Positions 26,096-34,436 of a stretch of DNA of 64,000 nt are shown here, piece after piece. The DNA comes from Microbacterium mitrae (GTDB lineage: Bacteria > Actinomycetota > Actinomycetes > Actinomycetales > Microbacteriaceae), in assembly GCF_008017445.1 (NCBI RefSeq), contig NZ_VRSW01000001.1:868001-932000 (forward strand), in the 5' to 3' direction. Below the pieces are notes generated by a model. That model was given only the letters and a program-made list of their open reading frames with translations. It searched no databases and was not told the origin of the DNA. A program made the position numbers and the translations under genes. How positions within the stretch are numbered: the first letter of the stretch is position 1; each line of letters starts with the position of its first letter.

Positions 26096-27249
26096 CGACG
26101 CTCATCCACTCGGCGACGCTCGCCGACGCCAGTGAATTGCAACCCGACGCGTGGGTTTTGCTTGCCACCGAGGGCGTGCTGGCCTCAGGTACCGGCGATA
26201 GTTGGCGCGACATCATCGAGACCGGAACCACGGTCATCGACGCGCAGGAGCTGGCCGGCGCCGGCGCAGTCCTCGCACCGGGCTTCATCGATATCCACGG
26301 CCACGGCGGCGCTGGCCGCTCGTTCGATGACGGTGCCGCCTCGATCATTGCCGCCCGCGACATGCATCGCATGCACGGAACCACGCGAGCGGTAATTTCA
26401 CTGGTGACGGCAGATATTGACACGCTTTTGCAGCGCACCGCAACGGTCGCCGAATGCATGCGGGAGCGCACCGACATTCTCGGAGTGCACCTGGAAGGCC
26501 CTTTTCTCGATCGAGGCCACAAGGGCGCCCACGAGGAGTCATTGCTTCAGACACCCGCCGCCGCAGTGATCGAACGCATCGTTGCCGAGACGGACGGCGT
26601 CGTTCGCCAAATCACGATCGCGCCAGAGCTCGACGGCGGGCTGGATGCCATTCGCGCTCTTGTCGCCGGCGGAATTGTTGCCGCGATTGGCCACACTAAC
26701 GCCGACGCTGACATCACGCGCGACGCCTGCGATGCTGGCGCTACCCTCATCACGCACGCGTTTAACGCGATGCCCGGCATTCATCACCGCGCGCCGGGGC
26801 CGATCGTTGCCGCTGTTGCCGACCCCCGGGTGTACCTGGAGATCATTGCCGACGGCGTGCACGTCGACCTCGATCTGATCCGCATGATCTTCGCGAGCGC
26901 TCCCGGCCGAGTCGTACTCATCACCGATGCGATGGCCGCCGCCGGTTCTGGTGACGGATCGTATGTGCTCGGCAACCTTGAGGTCACGGTGATCGATGGC
27001 GTTGCCCGCCTCACGCACGGCGACTCTATTGCTGGTTCCACCCTCACCCAAGATGTTGCGTTGCAAAACGTCGTCGAGGTGGGCGTTGCGGTGGCCACTG
27101 CGATCGATGCGCTGACTCGCGCACCGGCGGAGGCGATCGGCGTTGCGGATCGCTACGGCCGGGTTCGCCCGGGCTTTGCTGCCGACGCCGTGCTGCTTGA
27201 TCGCGACCTTAACGTTCGCGCCGTGTGGTCAGACGCCGTTCGCGTCTGA
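26080..27249 (+). CDS. nagA: N-acetylglucosamine-6-phosphate deacetylase
   Basis: A 389-residue amidohydrolase. It shows metal-site motif GFIDIHGHGG, then HLEGPFLDRGHKGAH, the His in GHTNAD and HAFNAMPGIHHR, and catalytic Asp in LITDAMAAAG. The GTG start follows GAGGAG inside the hexosaminidase 3' end. It converts GlcNAc-6-P to GlcN-6-P for NagB, which is encoded about 4.6 kb away on the other strand together with the importer and a ROK kinase. Confidence 0.93.
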   Translation: MGHGVTTLIHSATLADASELQPDAWVLLATEGVLASGTGDSWRDIIETGTTVIDAQELAGAGAVLAPGFIDIHGHGGAGRSFDDGAASIIAARDMHRMHGTTRAVISLVTADIDTLLQRTATVAECMRERTDILGVHLEGPFLDRGHKGAHEESLLQTPAAAVIERIVAETDGVVRQITIAPELDGGLDAIRALVAGGIVAAIGHTNADADITRDACDAGATLITHAFNAMPGIHHRAPGPIVAAVADPRVYLEIIADGVHVDLDLIRMIFASAPGRVVLITDAMAAAGSGDGSYVLGNLEVTVIDGVARLTHGDSIAGSTLTQDVALQNVVEVGVAVATAIDALTRAPAEAIGVADRYGRVRPGFAADAVLLDRDLNVRAVWSDAVRV

Positions 27250-27303
27250 ACCAGAGTCGGCCGCCATCTCGCTTAGGCGAGCGGAACCACGGTGGATGAA
27301 AAG

Positions 27304-27338
27304 AAGAGGGGGCTCGGTATGTCGAGCCCCCTCTTTTC
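27304..27338 (+). terminator. Terminator after nagA
   Basis: 13-bp stem (27304-27316 with 27323-27335), loop GTATGT, followed by TTTC. Confidence 0.85.
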
Positions 27339-27441
27339 AGTTCTCCCCGGGAACTGCCCCCGATGCTGAGCACCGACTGCTGCATCCTTCCCCCGAAGTA
27401 CGCATACGGTGTCTCACCCTTTAAGACGGGCCCATCCGCAT

Positions 27442-27649
27442 TTCATAACGCGAAATCAAAAACTTTTTTGAGTTTCTTTTTCGACCCAGGTTTTTTGACT
27501 GTGGGGCCGCCCAGGGCGCGGCCCCACAGGACGCTGCTGTGGCGTCATACGGAGAGCCGAACACCCCCAGCGCCCGGCCCTCCGACCCCGCGAAAAAACG
27601 CGAGGCAATATATGAGACGGCGATTTGTATGGTTCATAACGCGAAATCA
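27442..27649. repeat. 17-bp direct repeats in AT-rich spacer before the sigma gene
   Basis: The word TTCATAACGCGAAATCA occurs at 27442-27458 and 27633-27649, 191 bases apart. Copy 1 is also an inverted repeat (ATTTC and GAAAT around 7 bases). Between them is a 12-bp hairpin (27499-27510 with 27518-27529). The whole 27340-27797 stretch is unusually AT-rich for the window and has no frame I trust as a gene; a 71-codon frame from 27539 lacks a ribosome site. A tandem operator or promoter function for the sigma gene is the likeliest reading. Confidence 0.6.
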
Positions 27650-27797
27650 GAAAAGTTGGCGCAATTCGCTGTGAAACCCGAAGAGTTGCTCCAAGAACCG
27701 CAGATTCTGGGCACTTTTCTTGGCGGCACGCCCGATGTACGGAAGAATAGATGATTGTGGATCGACCCGAATCTGATCCACCCAACCGACAGACAAA

Positions 27798-29675
27798 GTG
27801 CCCGTGACATCTGCATTCTCAGACGCGCCCGACGGAGACATCGTCCCCGACGCGACGCTTGTCGACCGCGCACGCGATGGCGACACCGCCGCCTACGGTG
27901 AGCTCTGGACTCGCCACTATGGCGCGGGCCTCGGCGCCGCCCGAGCGGTTACTTCCTCCATCGACGCAGATGACCTCGTGCAGGAGTCATTCACCCGCAT
28001 CTACCAAGCCATCCAGCGAGGCGGCGGCCCGCAGGGCGCATTTCGCGCCTACCTGTTCACCAGCATCCGCAATACCGCGGCCTCGTGGGGTCGAGCACGC
28101 CAAGAGTCGTCTATCGATGACCTTGACGTGGTGGCTGATCCCTCGACCACCGACGCAGAAACTGAAGCGGCGCTTGATCGCAGTCTGACGCACACTGCAT
28201 TTCGCAGCCTCCCCACCCGTTGGCAGGAGGTGCTCTGGTACACCGAGATCGAGCAGCTAAAGCCGTCGCAGGCTGCGCCACTTTTGGGCATGAAAGCGAC
28301 CGCCGTCGCTCAACTCGCCCTGCGCGCTCGTGAGGGCCTGCGCGAAGCGTGGGTTACCGCACATCTGAAGACCCTTGACGACGGTTCCATGTGCCAGTGG
28401 ACCATCGAACGCCTCGGCGCATACTCTCGTGGTTCCGCGAGCACGCGCGACAAGGCGAAAATCGAAGCCCACCTTGGTGAGTGCGCGCGCTGCGCGATTG
28501 TCGCCGGTGAGGCCGAGCACGTATCCTCGCGTCTCGCTCTGGTGCTACTGCCTCTCACGCTGGGCGCGACGGGTGCGGCCTCGTACCTTGCGACGCTGCA
28601 GGGCGGCGGCTTGACGCTGGTGGCTCTTGCTGCCGGAGCATCGCCCGTCATGCCGGGTGGCGTCACCGAGTCAGTCGTGGGCACGGCCGTTGGTTCCGCT
28701 ACTGCGGCAGCAGGCGCAGCGGGTGCAGGCGCCGGTGCAGCCGGTGGCTCCTCAGGTGTCGGCGGAGCGGTCGGAACCGGTGGGCTGGTTGGCGTGTTGT
28801 CGGTCGCCGCCGCCGGCGCGCTCATCGCGGGTGCCGCGATCGTCGGCGTGACGGTTTCTGGCTCGGCACCGCAACCCGTGGCGGCCGACGATTCCGCCCA
28901 GAACTCACTGACCGACACGGCGCAGGTCATGCCGGATGTTGTGGTTTCAGCCCCGCCTGCTCCTGCTCCCGCGCTGACGCTTGAGCCATCGCCGTCACCG
29001 AGCGCGCTCCCGCCAACCCTCGTTCCGGCACCCCCTCGCACTTCCGCGCCAGCGGCACCTGTCGTGATCACGCCGCTCGATCCCGCACCGGCAGCGACTA
29101 CTGCGCCGCAGCCAGAACCGAGCATCCCCGCAACGGAGGAGCCGTCACCGCAGCCCTCGTTGGTTCCGTCCCCGGAGCCGACGGCAAAACCGTCTCCCGA
29201 GCCGACCACGGAGCCAACGCTGCGACCGACCCCGCCGCCGACCCTTGAGCCAACGCCGACTCCCGAGCCCACCATCGCACCAGAACCGACGCCGACGCCG
29301 ACGCCGACGCCTGAGCCGACTCCCACACCCGATCCGACTCCCACACCCGATCCGACTCCCACACCCGATCCGACACCGACACCCACACCGACGCCGGAGC
29401 CCGAAGACCCGCCCATGCTGCGCGGATGGGATCAATACGACGACTACTTCGCGTGGGTGAGCATTGGCGGCACCGACGGTCGTGACGTCGGCGTGTTCGT
29501 TAACGGAAACCAGTACTCCTCGGCACGAGTCGTCGGCGGAACCGCAAACTTCTGGATTGCCTCACTGTCACCAATCCAAGATGCCGAGATCTTCTTCCGC
29601 TATCTCGACGGCGCCCAGGAGCAGTCTGAGACGCACACCGGTGCCGAGTGGGAAGCCCTGCTCAACCCCGGGTAA
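27798..29675 (+). CDS. ECF sigma factor fused to zinc-finger anti-sigma, membrane and stalk domains
   Basis: 625 residues. Residues about 20-95 are sigma region 2 (AYGELWTRHY, DADDLVQESFTRIYQ), and about 130-185 are sigma region 4. A zf-HC2-like anti-sigma segment follows near 200-235 (KIEAHLGECARC). Hydrophobic segments come next (about 250-285 and 325-350, with a Gly/Ala-rich loop). Then comes an extracytoplasmic Pro/Thr stalk of about 170 residues rich in PTP, PEP and PDP units, and an 85-residue terminal domain. Start is GTG at 27798 or 27804. The fused architecture suggests a self-contained, membrane-held sigma factor released by a surface signal. The target regulon is unknown. Confidence 0.8.
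   Translation: MPVTSAFSDAPDGDIVPDATLVDRARDGDTAAYGELWTRHYGAGLGAARAVTSSIDADDLVQESFTRIYQAIQRGGGPQGAFRAYLFTSIRNTAASWGRARQESSIDDLDVVADPSTTDAETEAALDRSLTHTAFRSLPTRWQEVLWYTEIEQLKPSQAAPLLGMKATAVAQLALRAREGLREAWVTAHLKTLDDGSMCQWTIERLGAYSRGSASTRDKAKIEAHLGECARCAIVAGEAEHVSSRLALVLLPLTLGATGAASYLATLQGGGLTLVALAAGASPVMPGGVTESVVGTAVGSATAAAGAAGAGAGAAGGSSGVGGAVGTGGLVGVLSVAAAGALIAGAAIVGVTVSGSAPQPVAADDSAQNSLTDTAQVMPDVVVSAPPAPAPALTLEPSPSPSALPPTLVPAPPRTSAPAAPVVITPLDPAPAATTAPQPEPSIPATEEPSPQPSLVPSPEPTAKPSPEPTTEPTLRPTPPPTLEPTPTPEPTIAPEPTPTPTPTPEPTPTPDPTPTPDPTPTPDPTPTPTPTPEPEDPPMLRGWDQYDDYFAWVSIGGTDGRDVGVFVNGNQYSSARVVGGTANFWIASLSPIQDAEIFFRYLDGAQEQSETHTGAEWEALLNPG
29328..29384 (+). repeat. Coding microsatellite, 18-bp unit
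   Basis: Inside the stalk of the sigma fusion, the unit CCCGATCCGACTCCCACA is repeated three times with few changes, encoding PDPTPT. Such in-frame repeats can change length without frameshift. Confidence 0.75.
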
Positions 29676-29684
29676 ACTGGTGGC

Positions 29685-30050
29685 ATGGCTGAAACCTCCA
29701 CCACGAATGGCAATCGCCCCGCGATCTCTGTCATCGACATCATTCGCTTCGTCGTGGAGTTGGCAGCATTCGCAACCCTCGCGCTGTGGGGATTCCTAGG
29801 CTTCGCCTTCCCCTGGAACCTCGTCGCCGGTATCGGCGCGCCGGCGCTGGCGATCGTCGTGTGGGCACTATTCGTCTCACCGAAGGCCGTCTTTCACGTG
29901 CACCCCTATGTTCGCGCGCTCGTCGAACTTCTGGTTTTCGTTGCCGCAACGCTCGCGTGGTGGGACATGGGTCAGGCCATCGTTGGCATCGCCTTCGGTG
30001 TCGTAGCCGTCGCATCGGGGCTGGTCGCGGGCCGCCGTAACATCGCATGA
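29685..30050 (+). CDS. YrdB/DUF2568 family membrane protein
   Basis: 121 residues with four membrane helices. The word pattern RFVVELAAFATLALWGF, then WNLVAGIGAPALAIVVWALFVSPKA, is typical of DUF2568 (YrdB). It starts 9 bases after the sigma fusion and overlaps the next gene by four bases (ATGA). Function unknown. Confidence 0.8.
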   Translation: MAETSTTNGNRPAISVIDIIRFVVELAAFATLALWGFLGFAFPWNLVAGIGAPALAIVVWALFVSPKAVFHVHPYVRALVELLVFVAATLAWWDMGQAIVGIAFGVVAVASGLVAGRRNIA

Positions 30051-31408
30051 CCACGGTCGTCGAACGGTTGCAGCGCGAGCTGGATGGCCGAGTCGACGTC
30101 TCCTCTGTCGCACGTGAGAACGTGCGCGCCGACAAGTCGGGTCATGCGTCCGCAGGGCTGCCCCTCGCCGTCGTCTACCCGGAGTCGGTTGCCGACGTGC
30201 AAGCGATCATGCGCATCGCCACCGAAACTCGCACACCCGTGGTTCCGCGTGGCGCGGGTACCGGGCTGGCGGGCGGCGCGAACACCGGTGCCGGAGAAAT
30301 CAGCCTCTCACTAACCCGCATGACCCGCCTGGTCGAAATCAACGCCGACGACCTCACCGCCGTCGTCGAGCCCGGCATCATCAACGCTCAGCTGAACGAC
30401 GCCCTCCGCCCACACGGATTGTGGTGGGCGCCCGACCCAGCGAGCCGCGAAATCTCAACCGTCGGCGGAAATATCGCGACCGGTGCCGGCGGCCTGCTGT
30501 GCGCCAAGTACGGCGTGGTGCGTGATGCCGTGCTCGGCGTTGACGTGGTGCTCGCCGACGGCACTCTCCTGCACTGCGGTCACCGCACTGTCAAAGGCGT
30601 CGCCGGCCTCGACCTCACAGCCCTACTCATTGGTTCCGAAGGGCGACTCGGCGTCATCGTCGGCGCAACGCTCAAGCTACGGCGGCTGGTGGGCGGAACC
30701 ACGTGCACGCTGACCGCACTGTTTGCAACGGTTCGTGACGCGGCGGCTGGGGCAGCGGCCGTGACCGCGGCGGGCTTGCAGCCAGCCATCATGGAGCTGA
30801 TGGATGCCACCTCGCTCGAGGCTGTGCACCGGCTTCTGGAGCTTGAGGCGCCCGCGGCCGGTCAGTCCCAACTCACCATCCAAACCGATGGTGCAACCTC
30901 CCGAGCAGAGGCTGGCGCGATTGCCGCAGTGCTGACCGCGGCGGGCGCCGTTGTCGCGATGACCGATGATGCCGCCGAGGGCGCGGAGTTGCTGCGCATC
31001 CGCCGATCCATGCACCCCGCGATGGAGACGCTCGGAACCACGCTGATCGAAGACGTCTCGGTGCCACGCTCCCGGCTGGCCGACATGTTCGATGAGATCG
31101 CCCGCATCGAGCATGCCTACGACATCACCATTCCCACCGTCGCGCACGCCGCCGACGGCAATCTGCACCCCAACTTCGTCTTTGACGGCCCCGAGGTTCC
31201 GCCCTTCATTTGGGAGGCGGCCGATGACCTCTTCACCTCCGCGCTGCGATTGGGTGGCACTCTCACCGGCGAGCACGGCGTTGGTGTGCTCAAAAGCCGG
31301 TGGTTGAAAGCCGAGCTCGGCGATGCGCAGTGGCATCTGCAGCAACGTATCGTCAGCGCATTTGACCCGTTGGGCATTCTCAACCCCGGAAAAGTGTTCG
31401 CGCCGTGA
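30047..31408 (+). CDS. FAD-linked 2-hydroxyacid oxidase/dehydrogenase (GlcD family)
   Basis: 453 residues. The N-terminal PCMH-type FAD domain contains VVPRGAGTGLAGGAN and EISTVGGNIATGAGG, and the C-terminal FAD-oxidase cap includes HAADGNLHPNF and GTLTGEHGVGVLK, both hallmarks of the GlcD/D-lactate dehydrogenase family. It probably oxidises glycolate, D-lactate or a related 2-hydroxyacid; the substrate cannot be told from sequence alone. It is coupled to neighbours on both sides by 4-base overlaps. Confidence 0.85.
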   Translation: MTTVVERLQRELDGRVDVSSVARENVRADKSGHASAGLPLAVVYPESVADVQAIMRIATETRTPVVPRGAGTGLAGGANTGAGEISLSLTRMTRLVEINADDLTAVVEPGIINAQLNDALRPHGLWWAPDPASREISTVGGNIATGAGGLLCAKYGVVRDAVLGVDVVLADGTLLHCGHRTVKGVAGLDLTALLIGSEGRLGVIVGATLKLRRLVGGTTCTLTALFATVRDAAAGAAAVTAAGLQPAIMELMDATSLEAVHRLLELEAPAAGQSQLTIQTDGATSRAEAGAIAAVLTAAGAVVAMTDDAAEGAELLRIRRSMHPAMETLGTTLIEDVSVPRSRLADMFDEIARIEHAYDITIPTVAHAADGNLHPNFVFDGPEVPPFIWEAADDLFTSALRLGGTLTGEHGVGVLKSRWLKAELGDAQWHLQQRIVSAFDPLGILNPGKVFAP

Positions 31409-31842
31409 GCAACGTTATCCGCGTCAGCGCCGTACTGATCACCGATTCAGCACAGCGCGCGTTGATGGTGCGAAAGTATGGCACCGCCGCGTTCATGCAG
31501 CCAGGCGGCAAGCCTGAGCCCGGCGAATCGCCCCGCGAGACGGCCGTGCGCGAACTCGCCGAAGAGCTCGGCATCACGGTCGCGGCGGCCGAGCTCACCC
31601 CGCTCGGGGTTCATCGCACGCCGGCCGCGAACGAGGCCGGCTTCGATGTGGTGGCCGATTGCTTCGCCCTGCATCTCGCCGACAGCACCCCCATCACGGC
31701 GGCCGCAGAGATCGCCGAGGCCCGCTGGCTTACGCTCGACGACCTTGCCGCGCTCACCATCGCGCCCCTCAGCATTCAGGCGCTCCTCCCCCTGGTTTGG
31801 GGAGAAGCGCCTGTCGTTCGTGCGTTGGCTGCCTCAGACTAG
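31405..31842 (+). CDS. NUDIX hydrolase
   Basis: 145 residues. The Nudix box is complete, starting at GKPEPGE and ending RELAEELGI. GTG start overlaps the upstream stop. Its 3' end overlaps the convergent nagB gene by four bases. Nucleotide-diphosphate substrate unknown; the context (FAD-linked oxidase) does not decide it. Confidence 0.88.
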   Translation: MSNVIRVSAVLITDSAQRALMVRKYGTAAFMQPGGKPEPGESPRETAVRELAEELGITVAAAELTPLGVHRTPAANEAGFDVVADCFALHLADSTPITAAAEIAEARWLTLDDLAALTIAPLSIQALLPLVWGEAPVVRALAASD

Positions 31843-32618
31843 ATGCCCTGCCACGCCGGCTTGTTGGCGTAGGTGTAGCGGTAGTAGTCCGCGCGGCTCA
31901 GCTTGCTCGCCGCGGCCTCATCAACCACAACGGTCACGTGTTCGTGCAGCTGAATGGCCGAAGCCGGCATCGAGGCGCTGACGGCGCCTTCGACCGCTGC
32001 CGCCACGGCGTCAGCCTTTCCTTCGCCGAAGGCCAGCAGCACCAGGTGTCGGGCGCGCAAGATGGTTCCGAGTCCTTGCGTGATGCAGTGCATCGGAACC
32101 TCGTCTTTGCTCGCGAAGAAGCGCGCGTTATCGGATCGCGTCTGCTCGGTGAGGGTCTTCACCCGTGTGCGCGATGCAAACGATGAGCCGGGCTCGTTAA
32201 AGCCAATGTGACCGTCGGTGCCAATACCGAGAATCTGCAGGTCGATTCCGCCTGCGGCATCGATTTTCGCCTCGTAGTCAGCACCGGCGTGCTCGATGCC
32301 GTCAACGGCACCGCTGGGCACGTTGATGTTCTGAGGTGTGAGCCCCAACGGCTCGACCACTTCGCGAGTGATGACGCTGCGGTAGCTCTCGTGGTGAGCA
32401 GGGTCGATGCCGACATACTCATCAAGGGCGAACCCGCGAACCTGAGAGACGTCGACGTCGGCCAGCGCAGTGCGCAGGGCCTCGTAGACCGGCAGCGGCG
32501 TCGAGCCGGTCGCCAAGCCCAAGACGGCCTGCGGGTTGGCGCGGACGAGACCGGCAATCTCATCGGCGACCAGGCGGCCGGCAGCCTCACGATCCGCGAC
32601 AATAACGACTTCAGCCAT
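31839..32618 (-). CDS. nagB: Glucosamine-6-phosphate deaminase
   Basis: 259 residues with LGLATGSTPLPVYEAL, FALDEYVGI, LGIGTDGHIGFNEPGS and the later catalytic words of the family. It converts GlcN-6-P to fructose-6-P and ammonia. It is the last gene of the ROK regulator-importer-kinase operon and overlaps the kinase stop by eight bases. Confidence 0.95.
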   Translation of the reverse strand: MAEVVIVADREAAGRLVADEIAGLVRANPQAVLGLATGSTPLPVYEALRTALADVDVSQVRGFALDEYVGIDPAHHESYRSVITREVVEPLGLTPQNINVPSGAVDGIEHAGADYEAKIDAAGGIDLQILGIGTDGHIGFNEPGSSFASRTRVKTLTEQTRSDNARFFASKDEVPMHCITQGLGTILRARHLVLLAFGEGKADAVAAAVEGAVSASMPASAIQLHEHVTVVVDEAAASKLSRADYYRYTYANKPAWQGI

Positions 32619-33525
32619 GTGCCAATGCTCCTTCAGGAAGTTCGGCTACCCCGACAAGTGCGGCACCAAGCGCCGCCGCGGGCGACGCCGCCGGTAGCGG
32701 TTCCATTCTGTCATCGAACCGCAGCGACCGAAGAAACGGGCTCAGTTCGGCCTCGCGCTCGAAGATCGCGCGCACATCGGTGAACAATCGGTCGCCCACG
32801 GCGGTGACGCCACCGCCAATCACCACGGCATCGACATCGTTGGAGAGCACAAGCAGTCGCACGGCGGCAGCAATGCCCTGCGCGATCCCGGCGCGAAGCG
32901 CCAGCGCTTCGGCATCACCGAGATCGGCTGCGTCGTAAATGTCGCGAATGGGAAGCGCGCCGGGCCGACTCCAGCGTTCCGCCACCGCACCGCCGCCACA
33001 CAGCGCCTCGATGCAGCCAAACTGCCCGCACCGGCACCGCGGTCCCGCCGGATCAATACTCATGTGACCGATCTCGCCCGCAATGCCGTGGCCACCGCGG
33101 TGAAGCGAGCCGTACAGCATGAGCCCGGCGGCAACACCGGTTCCGATGTTCAGGTACGCCATGGCGTCACCGCCGCCGCGCAGCGCGTGAGCGCCCAGCG
33201 TCGCAGCCTTCACATCGTTCTCAATGCGAATGGGTGCTGCGGTAAAGGGGGCAAGAGCCGCGCCCAGATCAAGATCGGTGATGCCGAGATTGACGGCGTG
33301 CTGCACGCGGGCCGTGCCCGGAACAATTTGCCCGGGAATCCCAATGCCGATGGACGAAGCAACGAAGCCGTCGGGCACCACCTGGGTGATGGCATCAACA
33401 ATGGATGCCACCACGCCTTCGGCGCCGGTGCGGGTCGCGAGGCGCGCCTCCGCGACGATCGTATTGTCGTCCCCGACCGCTACGGCGTGCACTTTCGTGC
33501 CGCCGACGTCGAGTCCTACCTTCAT
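32611..33525 (-). CDS. ROK family sugar kinase, probable GlcNAc/GlcN kinase
   Basis: 304 residues starting MKVGLDVGGTKVHAVAV, the ROK phosphate motif. Zinc motif CRCGQFGCIEAL and the catalytic Asp in IRIENDVKAA are intact. The ATG overlaps the upstream permease stop (TAATG), so I reject longer frames. Between an ABC importer and nagB it most likely phosphorylates imported GlcNAc or glucosamine; which of the two cannot be told. Confidence 0.88.
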   Translation of the reverse strand: MKVGLDVGGTKVHAVAVGDDNTIVAEARLATRTGAEGVVASIVDAITQVVPDGFVASSIGIGIPGQIVPGTARVQHAVNLGITDLDLGAALAPFTAAPIRIENDVKAATLGAHALRGGGDAMAYLNIGTGVAAGLMLYGSLHRGGHGIAGEIGHMSIDPAGPRCRCGQFGCIEALCGGGAVAERWSRPGALPIRDIYDAADLGDAEALALRAGIAQGIAAAVRLLVLSNDVDAVVIGGGVTAVGDRLFTDVRAIFEREAELSPFLRSLRFDDRMEPLPAASPAAALGAALVGVAELPEGALAHG

Positions 33526-34436
33526 TAGCCCTTCACTGCTCCCGACACCAGTCCTCCGGTCATGCGTCCCTGCACGAAGAGGAAGAACACGACAACGGGC
33601 AGCGAGATGAGCGTGGAGGCGGCCATGACAGCACCCCAGTTGGTTGCCTCGGTGGCCGACTGGAACGAGTACAGCCACGGCACGAGGGTGAGGTTTTGGC
33701 CCTTCATGATGAGCAGTGCCATCACAAACTCATTCCACGACTGAATGAAGGCGAAGATTCCGGTCGAGACGAGCCCGGGAGCCAGCAGCGGGAAGGTGAC
33801 CTTCCAAAACGCTTGCGCGCGAGTGCAGCCATCGATCATGGCGGCCTCTTCAAGCTCGATCGGAACGCCGGCAACGAATCCGCGCAGGGTCCAGATAGTG
33901 AAGGGAAGCACCGCCGCCAGGTAGACAACGCCCAGGCCCAGCATGGTGTTGAGCAGGCGCCAGTCGTCAATGATGCCGAAGATCGTGAACATCATCGCCG
34001 CACCGGGAATCATCTGAATGATCAGAATCGAGACGATGAAGGTCTTGCGGCCCTTAAAGCGGAACCGCGCCAGCGCGATCGAGGCGACAAACGCGATGAT
34101 GAGGGTCGCCACCAGCACCCCGAGGGTGACCAGTGTTGTCGTCATCAGTGCATTCGGAAAGTCCGTCTGCCCGGGCGCTGCCGGCCGGTTCCACGCCGTC
34201 TCGTAGTTGCGCGTCGTGAAGTCCACCGGAAACAGGCTCGGCGTGCGGCTAATGATCTTGTTCGACGGTGTCAACGACATGTTGACCATCCAGTAGACCG
34301 GGAAGATGCTGCACACGAAGACGATCACGGCGAAAACGTTGAGCCCGGTGCGGGTAAAGAGCTTGCGCGGTGATGACTTGCGCCGCGCGGGAGCGCTGGC
34401 GCCGGAGACGACGAGGGATTCGGTGAGGGTGCTCAC
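33525..34436 (-). CDS. Sugar ABC transporter permease, MalG type
   Basis: 303 residues with six membrane segments and the cytoplasmic EAA loop (ELEEAAMIDGCTRAQAFWKV). An N-terminal charged tail of about 30 residues precedes the first helix. It overlaps both neighbours by a few bases. Part of an amino-sugar importer with the partner permease and lipoprotein upstream. The ATPase is not encoded here, so a shared MsiK-type ATPase probably energises it. Confidence 0.9.
   Translation of the reverse strand: MSTLTESLVVSGASAPARRKSSPRKLFTRTGLNVFAVIVFVCSIFPVYWMVNMSLTPSNKIISRTPSLFPVDFTTRNYETAWNRPAAPGQTDFPNALMTTTLVTLGVLVATLIIAFVASIALARFRFKGRKTFIVSILIIQMIPGAAMMFTIFGIIDDWRLLNTMLGLGVVYLAAVLPFTIWTLRGFVAGVPIELEEAAMIDGCTRAQAFWKVTFPLLAPGLVSTGIFAFIQSWNEFVMALLIMKGQNLTLVPWLYSFQSATEATNWGAVMAASTLISLPVVVFFLFVQGRMTGGLVSGAVKG

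Noticed and set aside
27499-27529. A 12-bp hairpin next to a T-tract, as a terminator
   Set aside because: The T-tract lies 5' of the hairpin on the plus strand and becomes A on the minus strand, so it does not fit a terminator in either direction.
27539-27754. A 71-codon plus-strand frame before the sigma gene
   Set aside because: No ribosome site, no family resemblance, and it contains one copy of the direct repeat, so a regulatory region is a better reading.
28310-29416. A 368-codon minus-strand Gly/Val/Ser repeat protein
   Set aside because: It is simply the complement of the PTP/PEP stalk and Gly/Ala region of the sigma fusion.
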